Origin: Sedimentisphaerales bacterium | GTDB taxonomy: Bacteria; Planctomycetota; Phycisphaerae; Sedimentisphaerales; SM23-30 | Direction of reading: 5' to 3' | DNA: 64,000 nt | Assembly (NCBI GenBank): GCA_016928435.1 | Contig: JAFGKT010000023.1 | Coordinates: 1 to 64,000, forward strand | Part shown: positions 1 through 7,033 of the stretch, piece by piece | Numbering within the stretch: position 1 is the stretch's first letter | Layout of the letters: each line of letters opens with the position of its first letter | Program-made: the position numbers and the translations under genes | Notes under the pieces: model-generated | Told to the model about the DNA's origin: nothing | What the model saw: the letters and a program-made list of their open reading frames with translations, nothing else | Databases searched by the model: none

Positions 1-640
1 AACAATTACCGTTAGCCCCCGAACTTCATGTTCGGGGGTTAGAACTCATTGCCGCTACTAATCCCAACCAATTACCTGTCCCCATTTATACTCATGCCCC
101 GCCCCTGGCAAACTTAAAATCTACGCAAATCTGCGCAATCTGCGGATAAAACTCCCCGTTCTCTCGTTTCCGCTACCTACCAAACCGCCCAAAATCAGCC
201 ACCCCAAAAAACCTCCGAATTTCTGAATATTCCTGCCCCATTTCCAGCCAAAACAGATCAAAACTCATTCATTTCAGTCGATTTCTGAACACCTTTTTCC
301 CCGCTGCCTTACAACCGTGCGCTCCCGGTAAACAATCGCGCATCTCATCTGCCGTTCCTTGGCCCTCACCTGCCACACTAAGCGCGCCCGTATCCCGCCA
401 ACTCTCTCATTCCTGCTTCGCGATTCCGCGCACTTATGTCATTCTGCGCCCATTTTTTACCCCCGTAACGCGGGCGCGCACTCGCTTGTTTCTGCGCGTT
501 TCCCAGCGCGTTTTTGCGACCTCCTTTATGCTGCGATCTCGGTAGGGTGGGTAATTTTGAACATCTTGTTCAGAGTTACCCACGCGGTCCCCTGAGCAAC
601 TCAGGCCGTAGGGTGTGCAACTCGCTTGCACACGCGACCC
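1..640. other. Non-coding gap at the left edge
   Basis: No convincing gene. The short ORFs here have no recognisable product, no good ribosome binding site and unnatural composition. The stretch holds a hairpin repeat at 11-45 and a pair of GTAGGG-type palindromes at 541-642. The middle is AC-rich with low coding potential. Confidence 0.6.
11..45. repeat. Palindromic repeat, GTTAGCCC family, copy 1
   Basis: Inverted repeat: arm CCCCCGAAC and arm GTTCGGGGG around a short loop, flanked by GTTAG and TTAGAAC. A near copy lies at 59192-59226 and a degenerate one at 51849-51876, all intergenic. Confidence 0.6.
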
Positions 641-642
641 TA
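541..642 (+). repeat. Two adjacent REP-like GTAGGG palindromes
   Basis: Two imperfect inverted repeats in tandem. The first (542-590) has arms GGGTGGGTAA and TTACCCACGCGG with an inner AACATCTTGTT hairpin. The second (608-640) has arms GTGTGCAA and TTGCACAC followed by GCGACCC. Both begin GTAGGGTG. A small CCTGAG/CTCAGG hairpin lies between them. Related copies are at 10511-10564, 23004-23025 and 54930-54960. Confidence 0.65.
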
Positions 643-1410
643 ACGCTGTTCGGTCCAATCTTCGCCATTGTATTTGTCTTCGAACTGCTGGGCTAACGCC
701 TTTTCCAAAGCAGTGAGCGGGGCGATTTCCAGGGCCAGTTTTAGTTGCGCTGCAATCTGTTGGGCGGTTAGTTCTATTAATTTGTCGAGATCGAAAAAGT
801 TTTTGGATTGCTCAGCTATTTGAGCTGCTTCCGCGGCAGGCTGCTGGGGGAAATGACGGCGGATGATGAGTGAGCCGTGTTGCAGGACAGCGTTTTTCAT
901 GCGCCGTTGGGCGCTGCCGAGCAGTTTGTCGGGGCCTACGACGAGGTCCAGACGATGGGTGCGGGCGAAGCAGAAAAATGGGCCGCGCTGGGCGTTGCCT
1001 CGGTCGTCGCCGCCGCGATACTCAGCGTTGATGCCGAACCACGCCAATGATTGGATGAAAGAGTCATGTACGATGCCGTAGAGTTTTTCGATGTCGGTGT
1101 GTTGGTTGCCCAAGTCAAGAGGCAGGACCAAGGAGTAGGTTAGTTCGTCGTCGTGGAGGATGGCGCCGCCTCCGGTTTGACGCCGAACCACGGGAAGCCG
1201 GGCGACATCGCTGTGCTGGTCCGCCACCTCGGCGAACTTCTGGAAATAACCCAAACTTATGGTCGGCTGATCCCACTGATAAAATCGCAACGTAGGCGGG
1301 GCGGTATGGTCATTGACGCTGTTGAGTATCGCTTCGTCAACCGCCATGTTGTGGGCCCCGGCCAAGGGCGGATCGATAACTAAACGCAATTGGTGGTTGG
1401 TACGATTCAT
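640..1410 (-). CDS. lipM: Octanoyl/lipoyl-protein transferase, LipM/LplA family
   Basis: A 256-residue member of the biotin/lipoate A/B protein ligase fold, which moves octanoyl or lipoyl groups onto lipoyl-domain lysines. Visible family features are the RRQTGGGAILHDDELTYS segment near residues 75-92 and LLGSAQRRMKNAVLQHGSL later. A cysteine in the FFCF segment (about residue 148) sits where LipM-type octanoyltransferases carry their nucleophile. The length fits LipM and is short for LplA, which has an extra C-terminal domain. It lies 12 nt downstream of lipA in the same direction, so a de novo lipoate pathway (octanoyl transfer, then sulfur insertion) is inferred. A lipoate ligase role cannot be excluded. 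The ATG start has no strong Shine-Dalgarno, which suggests coupling to lipA. Confidence 0.8.
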   Translation of the reverse strand: MNRTNHQLRLVIDPPLAGAHNMAVDEAILNSVNDHTAPPTLRFYQWDQPTISLGYFQKFAEVADQHSDVARLPVVRRQTGGGAILHDDELTYSLVLPLDLGNQHTDIEKLYGIVHDSFIQSLAWFGINAEYRGGDDRGNAQRGPFFCFARTHRLDLVVGPDKLLGSAQRRMKNAVLQHGSLIIRRHFPQQPAAEAAQIAEQSKNFFDLDKLIELTAQQIAAQLKLALEIAPLTALEKALAQQFEDKYNGEDWTEQR

Positions 1411-1422
1411 GTTTTTTTAGAG

Positions 1423-2376
1423 CTATGATTTTTGCGGTTGGTCTTTTTGGGATTGCTGTTGTAAGCTGATTTCCGCATGATAAGAACTTCGGACGAAGGG
1501 CCCCGCGGCAACATGGTTGAATCCCATATCTTCAGCGATTTGCCGAATTACGTCGAATTCTTCGGGCGGATAGAACTTAGCGACGGGTCGGTTTTGCTCA
1601 GACGGACGCAAGTATTGGCCGATGGTCAGCATGGTTACCCCAGCACTGCGAAGGTCGTGAAGCAATTGGCGGATTTCCTCATCGGTTTCACCCAGACCGA
1701 GCATAAAGCCGCTTTTTACGATCGGGCCTTTCTGCTCAGCGACGTAATTCAGTACCGCCAGCGAACGTTCATAGTCGGCGCCGCTGCGAATTTCCGGGGT
1801 GAGCCTGCGTGTGGTTTCAACATTATGATTGAATACATCGGGTTGTGCTTTGATAACGGTATCCAGACAGCTGGTGTCGAATTGGAAGTCGGGGGTCAGT
1901 ACTTCAATGGTTACCTTGGGACATTTTTGGCGCACAGCCTGGATAACCAAGGCAAAATGAACGGCACCGCCATCAGGCAAGTCATCACGCGTTACCGATG
2001 TTATAACCACGTGCTTGAGTTCCAACGCCGCCACCGCTTGAGCCAACCTTTGTGGTTCATCCGACTCCAAAGGCGTGGGAGTGCCATGACTAACAGCACA
2101 AAACCGGCAGTTACGCGTACAATTGGCACCCATAATCATAAATGTCGCCGTCCCGTGGGAGAAACATTCTCCTCGATTGGGACACGCCGCACTGCCGCAA
2201 ACCGTCTCTAATTTTAGCTTTTTCAAGGTCTCGATGACGTGTTCAAATTGGGGACCCTTAGGAATGGGACGCTTCAGCCAGGCTGGGAGCCGACGGGTGC
2301 AGCCATGGTCGTGTTTTTCAGCGGAGAGCGGGTGTTCTTCGTTGGAGGACGTTGGTTTTTTATTCGATTCTGTCAT
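1423..2376 (-). CDS. lipA: Lipoyl synthase (radical SAM)
   Basis: This enzyme inserts two sulfurs into protein-bound octanoyl groups. It has both iron-sulfur sites of the family: the auxiliary-cluster cysteines in CGSAACPNRGEC (about residues 60-71) and the radical SAM motif CTRNCRFC (about 86-93). The C-terminal RSSYHAE supplies the conserved serine ligand. The 317-residue length is normal. It is the first gene of a two-gene lipoate operon with lipM. The N-terminal ~30 residues are a variable hydrophilic extension. The start is set by the ATG at 2376, which lies only 6 nt after a consensus -10 box, so the transcript is probably leaderless. Confidence 0.97.
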   Translation of the reverse strand: MTESNKKPTSSNEEHPLSAEKHDHGCTRRLPAWLKRPIPKGPQFEHVIETLKKLKLETVCGSAACPNRGECFSHGTATFMIMGANCTRNCRFCAVSHGTPTPLESDEPQRLAQAVAALELKHVVITSVTRDDLPDGGAVHFALVIQAVRQKCPKVTIEVLTPDFQFDTSCLDTVIKAQPDVFNHNVETTRRLTPEIRSGADYERSLAVLNYVAEQKGPIVKSGFMLGLGETDEEIRQLLHDLRSAGVTMLTIGQYLRPSEQNRPVAKFYPPEEFDVIRQIAEDMGFNHVAAGPFVRSSYHAEISLQQQSQKDQPQKS

Positions 2377-2382
2377 ACGGGT

Positions 2383-2412
2383 ATTATAGCGGCAAACAGG
2401 GTAGCTTGTTAA
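2383..2412 (-). promoter_or_regulatory. Promoter of lipA-lipM, probably leaderless
   Basis: On the minus strand, -35 TTAACA (2407-2412), an 18-nt spacer and -10 TATAAT (2383-2388). Only six bases separate the -10 box from the lipA ATG. Transcription should therefore start at or within a base of the start codon. Confidence 0.7.
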
Positions 2413-2530
2413 GCTTTACTGGCGATAAAAGAAGACTGAGCCATGATTTGCCCGCAAAATAGCTCAAATCACGCCTGTACGTATGGCATACGAGCAAGAT
2501 TATGAGGGTTTATTGGCTTAAAGGGCTTTA

Positions 2531-2558
2531 TTGCGGAATTGGATGGTTCTGGTATAAT
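2531..2558 (+). promoter_or_regulatory. Promoter of thiE fusion, probably leaderless
   Basis: -35-like TTGCGG (2531-2536), a 16-nt spacer and a perfect TATAAT (2553-2558). The best ATG follows after seven bases at 2566. The upstream TTG at 2539 would lie inside the promoter and is disfavoured. No TPP riboswitch is recognisable upstream. Confidence 0.6.
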
Positions 2559-2565
2559 TACGCGG

Positions 2566-3609
2566 ATGGATAAACGTGTTTTACGATTGATTGACGCGAA
2601 TTTCAACCGGGCCCGAGAGGCGCTGCGGGTGATGGAAGACTACGCGCGGTTTGTTTTGGATAATAAACACCTATCCGGTGGATTTAAAGAGCTGCGTCAT
2701 CAATTACGTGGTTGTATGGGGCAGTTGAGCGAAAATGCACAATTGTTGGCGGCGCGAGATACGGCCCGGGATGTTGGTACCACAATAAGCACAGAGGCCG
2801 AGGGCTGTCGAGCGGATGCTTTCGCGGTGGTTGAGGCTGCGGGGCGTCGGTTGTCGGAGGCTTTGCGGTGTCTGGAAGAGTACAGCAAGATCGATAATCC
2901 TGAAGTCGCGGCCTCTTTGGAGGCTTTGCGGTATAAGGGGTATCAACTCGAGAAAAAACTGGGCCAAAGTGCCTGTCGCGGGCGTTTCAGCGGGGTCCAG
3001 TTATATGTGCTGCTGACTGAAGAATATTGCAATGGAAATATACTGGATGTTTGTCAGGCGGCGCTGGACGGAGGCGCCGACTGTATTCAATTGCGCGAGA
3101 AAAACAAAAGTGACCGTGAATTGTTGGCCTTAGCTGATGAGGTATGCCGATTGTGCAAGCAAGCCGGGGCTCTATTTTTTATGAATGACCGGGTGGATTT
3201 GGCGGTTTTAGCGCGCGCGGACGGGGTGCATCTGGGCCAGGATGATATTTCTGTTGCCGAAGCCCGCCAGGTAGCCGGGGATAATATGATTGTGGGCAAA
3301 AGTTCACATAATATGGATGAAGCGCTGGCAGCGGTGGCTGAGGAACCGGATTATCTGGCTTTTGGGGCGATTTTTGGCAGCGCTACCAAGCCCAGTGTTG
3401 ATCGATGCGGGGTGGACCGACTGCGTGAAGTTTCGCAAGTTGTCACTATACCGATAGTTGCGATAGGGGGGATAACGGCGGGCAATGCCGGGCAGGCTAT
3501 TGAGTCTGGTGCGACAAGTGTGGCGGTTTGTCAGGCCGTGATTTCCGCGGACGATGTGGAATCAGCGGCCCGAGAGCTAAAATCGAGGTTTTTGGACAAT
3601 CTTGAGTAA
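2566..3609 (+). CDS. thiE: ThiD2-ThiE fusion: HMP-P kinase / thiamine phosphate synthase
   Basis: Two-domain thiamine enzyme of 347 residues. Residues 1 to about 135 match the ThiD2-type domain often fused to ThiE (LIDANFNRAREALRVMEDYA near the start). That family is known as an HMP-phosphate kinase. Residues about 145-345 are the ThiE TIM barrel, with CIQLREKNK, FFMNDRVDLA, DGVHLGQDD, GAIFGSATKPS and PIVAIGGI, which bind the pyrophosphate and thiazole substrates. I chose the ATG at 2566 because a TATAAT box lies seven bases upstream; a longer TTG start at 2539 is possible. It diverges from lipA. The ThiD2 kinase role is by family similarity; the ThiE assignment is firm. Confidence 0.9.
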   Translation: MDKRVLRLIDANFNRAREALRVMEDYARFVLDNKHLSGGFKELRHQLRGCMGQLSENAQLLAARDTARDVGTTISTEAEGCRADAFAVVEAAGRRLSEALRCLEEYSKIDNPEVAASLEALRYKGYQLEKKLGQSACRGRFSGVQLYVLLTEEYCNGNILDVCQAALDGGADCIQLREKNKSDRELLALADEVCRLCKQAGALFFMNDRVDLAVLARADGVHLGQDDISVAEARQVAGDNMIVGKSSHNMDEALAAVAEEPDYLAFGAIFGSATKPSVDRCGVDRLREVSQVVTIPIVAIGGITAGNAGQAIESGATSVAVCQAVISADDVESAARELKSRFLDNLE

Positions 3610-3816
3610 CTATGACGCCGGCGTCAAAAGGTCCGACCGGCCCTGATATTAATAGAAAAACAACGTTTTATCGGGTCGAGCAGTACTTTTGTCGGGAGCA
3701 TCAACTATAAAGGCTGCGATTGTAGTAATTTAGGTAATTTAGGGTCTGTGTCGGCAAAAAAAAGCACAAAAGTGTGTAATATAGAGAACCGGCAAGCCGT
3801 TACAGCGTAAGTAAGG

Positions 3817-4416
3817 ATGGCAGAGCGAGTGAAGCAAGTCAGTGACGAAAAGCTTCTACGGATGTACCATGACGGCGAAAAGAGCGCTTTTGGCCAATTA
3901 GTACATCGTTATGAAAAGGAGCTGTATAATTTCTTGCTTCGTTTTTTAGGTAAAAACTCTTTGGCCGAGGAGGCCTTTCAGGAGACTTTTTTACAAGTAC
4001 ATATCGCATCAGAAAGTTTTGATTTTTCCCGTAAATTTCGACCGTGGTTATATACGATAGCCGCTAACAAGGCTCGTGACCTGCTTCGTCATCATGGGCG
4101 ACGCCCGGCAGTGCATATTACAGCACTGGATGACGATACGGGCAGCAGCGAGCTTTGGGATGTTTTGATGCGGGACGATACGACCGCACCGGAGATATTG
4201 GAGCAGCGTGAAGACCAAGAATTGGTGCGTCATTGTGTTAGTGAGTTGCCGGAACATTTGCGTGAGATTTTGATTTTGGCTTATTTTGAACAGTTGTCTT
4301 ATAAGGAAATGTCGCAGTCATTGGACATACCGTTAGGAACGGTTAAGTCGCGATTACACGCGGCAGTAGCGGCTTTTGCCAAGATGTATAAGGATTCGAG
4401 TGAGAAGAGTGAGTAG
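3817..4416 (+). CDS. ECF-type RNA polymerase sigma factor
   Basis: A 199-residue sigma-70 family protein with only regions 2 and 4, the ECF architecture. Region 2 spans about 20-90 (HRYEKELYNFLLRFLG, AEEAFQETFLQVH, FRPWLYTIAANKARDLLRHH) and binds the -10 element and core polymerase. Region 4 spans about 135-190 (LPEHLREILILAYFEQLSYKE, then IPLGTVKSRLHAAV, the -35 helix-turn-helix). It is followed after 5 nt by a membrane protein with an anti-sigma-like N-terminus, so the pair is probably a sigma/anti-sigma switch responding to an envelope signal. The target regulon cannot be seen from the window. A purine-rich stretch (GTAAGTAAGG) precedes the ATG. Confidence 0.93.
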   Translation: MAERVKQVSDEKLLRMYHDGEKSAFGQLVHRYEKELYNFLLRFLGKNSLAEEAFQETFLQVHIASESFDFSRKFRPWLYTIAANKARDLLRHHGRRPAVHITALDDDTGSSELWDVLMRDDTTAPEILEQREDQELVRHCVSELPEHLREILILAYFEQLSYKEMSQSLDIPLGTVKSRLHAAVAAFAKMYKDSSEKSE

Positions 4417-4421
4417 TATAT

Positions 4422-5450
4422 ATGGCTGAGAGAAACCAAGACAATATGGATATTTTGTTAGCTTACCGTTTGGGTATTGCTGACGATTCTTTGCGCGCCG
4501 AAGCTGAGAAGCTTTTGACTGGTGACGAGGGCCGGTCTTTAGATGAGGCTTTGCAGCGTACATTGAAGCCTTTGGGCGCTTGGCAGGATGTTGAGGCGCC
4601 TAGCGGTTTAGCTGATAAGACATTGGATTTTATCGCTCAACACGAACAAGCGCAGCGGATGGCCAAAGCTTCAGCGGCTATCGCTCAGCGCGGTCGTGAT
4701 CGTGAAAGTCGCGGCCGATGGATACTGGGTTCTATGCGTGATGTTATAGCGGTGGCTGCGAGCATAATGATTGTGTTTTTGGTATCTCAGACTCCTTTAC
4801 ATTATGCCCGGCAGCGCAGTCAAGAGATCGCGTGCGCGAATCAGTTGGGGTCTTTGGGTGGGTCGTATGCCAGTTATGCTTCGGACTACGATGGTTATCT
4901 GCCTTATATGGCGCGAAGTTCCAATGAACCGTGGTATGTGGGCCAGGCGGGCTCGAACACTCGTAATATGTTTTTGCTGATCCGTAATGGATATGCCAGG
5001 CCTAAGGATTTTCTCTGCCCTGGTGTTCCGTTCCGTACGCAAATGGTCATAAGTGTCGATCGCAACACCAACCAAGCGACGATAGTTGATTTTCGATGCA
5101 GTACGGAAGTGGGGTACAGCAGTCGTTTGATGACTGATGGAAGTGATGCGCAAGTGGCATATTTGGGTAACGCGGCGCTCATGGCGGATCGCAATCCATT
5201 ATTCGCTGATTTTGAAGGGCGCGGTGCAAGAGAATTGGATTTGGAACACAATAGCCGACTTCTCGGCGTCAATTCTCCCAATCACGCGGGCCGGGGCCAG
5301 AATGTTTTACGCAATGACAGAAGTGTTCAGTTCGAGCAGGAGCGTTACGCCGGCCAGCGGTTGGATGACATTTATACGATAGAATCGGTAACGCAGTACA
5401 GCGGCACAGAGGTGCCGGCTTCGCAGGCTGATACGTTTATCGCGCCTTGA
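4422..5450 (+). CDS. Membrane anti-sigma-like protein with pseudopilin-type ectodomain
   Basis: 342 residues in three parts. Residues 1-100 are cytoplasmic and hydrophilic, and resemble planctomycete anti-sigma N-termini (LLAYRLGIADDSLRAEAEKL, PSGLADKTLDFIAQHE) without a zinc-binding HxxxCxxC. One membrane span follows at about 105-124 (DVIAVAASIMIVFLVSQ). Residues 130-342 outside resemble the DUF1559/H-X9-DG pseudopilin fold: QEIACANQLGSLGGSYASYA just after the membrane, and NHAGRGQNVLRNDRSVQF near residue 290, where the usual DG is DR. There is no prepilin leader, so it is not an exported pilin. Its position 5 nt behind the ECF sigma gene suggests it sequesters that sigma factor and senses something outside the membrane. 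Function is inferred. Confidence 0.7.
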   Translation: MAERNQDNMDILLAYRLGIADDSLRAEAEKLLTGDEGRSLDEALQRTLKPLGAWQDVEAPSGLADKTLDFIAQHEQAQRMAKASAAIAQRGRDRESRGRWILGSMRDVIAVAASIMIVFLVSQTPLHYARQRSQEIACANQLGSLGGSYASYASDYDGYLPYMARSSNEPWYVGQAGSNTRNMFLLIRNGYARPKDFLCPGVPFRTQMVISVDRNTNQATIVDFRCSTEVGYSSRLMTDGSDAQVAYLGNAALMADRNPLFADFEGRGARELDLEHNSRLLGVNSPNHAGRGQNVLRNDRSVQFEQERYAGQRLDDIYTIESVTQYSGTEVPASQADTFIAP

Positions 5451-5533
5451 TGGAGGGGCGTGATATATTTGTTTTAGGGGGCGGTGAATGTCCCTGGTTG
5501 TTACAGCATGAGCTGAGAGTTCATCATACCTTG

Positions 5534-6925
5534 CTAGTTGGTGATTTCGCCTACTAGGTCGTATTCCGCTCTTTGGGTGATTTTGGCTTTGACGATTTGG
5601 CCTGGGATGATTTCGGTTTGCTTGGGGGCGCAGAGGAAGGTTTCGGTGTCGATTTCGGGGGCTTGTCCTTGATGGCGGGCGAGATACCACTTCTTTTTCT
5701 TGGCGGGCTTGAAGGTGAGAATCGATTTGGGGTCCAGTTCCTGGTTGACGATGCAGCTTAGAGTTTTGCCTACCAATGAATCCGCGATATCAAAGGCGAT
5801 TTCCTGTTGAGCGAGCATCAGGGTTTGCAGGCGTTGCTGTTTGATTTCTTCGGGGACTTGGGGGGCGAGTTTATCAGCGGCGGTTCCTTGTTCGCGCGAA
5901 TAAGCGAATGTGCCTAATGCGTCGAAGCGAGTTTGGCGTACGAATTCCAGCAGTTCGTTGAATTCCGCGTCGGTTTCGGATGGGAATCCGACGAGCATTG
6001 TGGTGCGTATGGTGATGTTGGGGATGGCTTGGCGTAATTTTTGGATGCGGTTTTCGCAGCCGGCGCGGTCAATGTGACGGTTCATCAGTTTAAGCATTCG
6101 GTCGTTGATGTGCTGTAGGGGTAGATCGATATAAGGCAGGGTTTTTTCGCACTGCGCGATGGCGTCGATGATTTCGTCGGTCAGGCTGGCGGGATGGGCA
6201 TAAAGCAGTCTTACCCAACGCAGATCGCAGAGTTGGTCCAGTTGTTGCAATATTTGGGCGAGAGTGGCTTTTGGTGTTAGGTCTTGGCCGTAGCTGGTGG
6301 TTTCCTGTCCGATGATGGTTAGTTCGGTTACGCCGTCGGCGACCAATTCTTGTGCTTCATCCAGAACGGTCTGAAGGGGTTTGCTGCGAAAGGGGCCTCG
6401 GATGCGGGGGATACTGCAGAAAGCGCAGCCTTGAGAACAGCCTTCGCTGATACGCAAATAAGCTCTATATGGCTCGGTGATACGCAGTCTTGCTTGGTCG
6501 TTGGTGATGCCGTGTGAAGGATGTGTAATGACGATGGGCGAGGGGTTGGGGGAATCGGCTGTAACGAGGTCGCGGATGATATTTGGGATATTGTCGCGTT
6601 CGGTTAGTCCGACTACGGCGTCGATTTCGGGGTATCGGTCGATAAGCTTTGAAGCATAATACTGAGCGAGACAGCCGACGACGATGACGTAGTTGACGTC
6701 GCCATTAGCTTTGGCTTCCAGAGCGGCTTCGATGTGTTCATAGGCTTCTTGGCGGGCGGATTCAATAAAGCCGCATGTGTTGATTAGGGTGGCATCGGCT
6801 TGATCATCGGGTGAAACGATGGCGATACCATTTTCGACGATCAGCCCCAGCATTTTTTCGCTGTCCACGAGATTTTTCGGGCAACCCAGGGCGACGAAAT
6901 TTATGGTGATTAGGTTGTCGAGCAT
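5534..6925 (-). CDS. rimO: Ribosomal protein S12 methylthiotransferase RimO
   Basis: A radical SAM enzyme that adds a methylthio group to an aspartate of ribosomal protein S12. Domain order is standard: an N-terminal MTTase domain with three cysteines (ALGCPKNLVDSE, INTCGFIES, VVGCLAQ), a radical SAM barrel with GCSQGCAFCSIPRIRG near residue 165, and a C-terminal TRAM domain with a basic KPAKKKKW segment. CPKNLVDSE and the S-I-P-R-I-R-G stretch favour RimO over MiaB. I placed the start at 6925, which leaves about 10 residues before the first conserved strand; the ORF is open to 6970. It ends about 80 nt from the convergent anti-sigma-like gene. Confidence 0.94.
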   Translation of the reverse strand: MLDNLITINFVALGCPKNLVDSEKMLGLIVENGIAIVSPDDQADATLINTCGFIESARQEAYEHIEAALEAKANGDVNYVIVVGCLAQYYASKLIDRYPEIDAVVGLTERDNIPNIIRDLVTADSPNPSPIVITHPSHGITNDQARLRITEPYRAYLRISEGCSQGCAFCSIPRIRGPFRSKPLQTVLDEAQELVADGVTELTIIGQETTSYGQDLTPKATLAQILQQLDQLCDLRWVRLLYAHPASLTDEIIDAIAQCEKTLPYIDLPLQHINDRMLKLMNRHIDRAGCENRIQKLRQAIPNITIRTTMLVGFPSETDAEFNELLEFVRQTRFDALGTFAYSREQGTAADKLAPQVPEEIKQQRLQTLMLAQQEIAFDIADSLVGKTLSCIVNQELDPKSILTFKPAKKKKWYLARHQGQAPEIDTETFLCAPKQTEIIPGQIVKAKITQRAEYDLVGEITN

Positions 6926-7033
6926 AGCGGGTACTTTTTGTTGAGTCCTATGAAAAGAGTCTCGAGGCACTGAAACGAGGGTCGGCGTTTGACGATAACG
7001 CGGATTTCAATACTGTTTATATCCAGCCATTGT

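Noticed and set aside
359-696. Short overlapping ORFs in the left gap
   Set aside because: They run through palindromic repeats and have no ribosome site or homology-like pattern.
2413-2540. TPP riboswitch before the thiamine gene
   Set aside because: No CTGAGA/ACCTGA-type core was found, and the promoter sits only seven bases from the start codon, leaving no leader.
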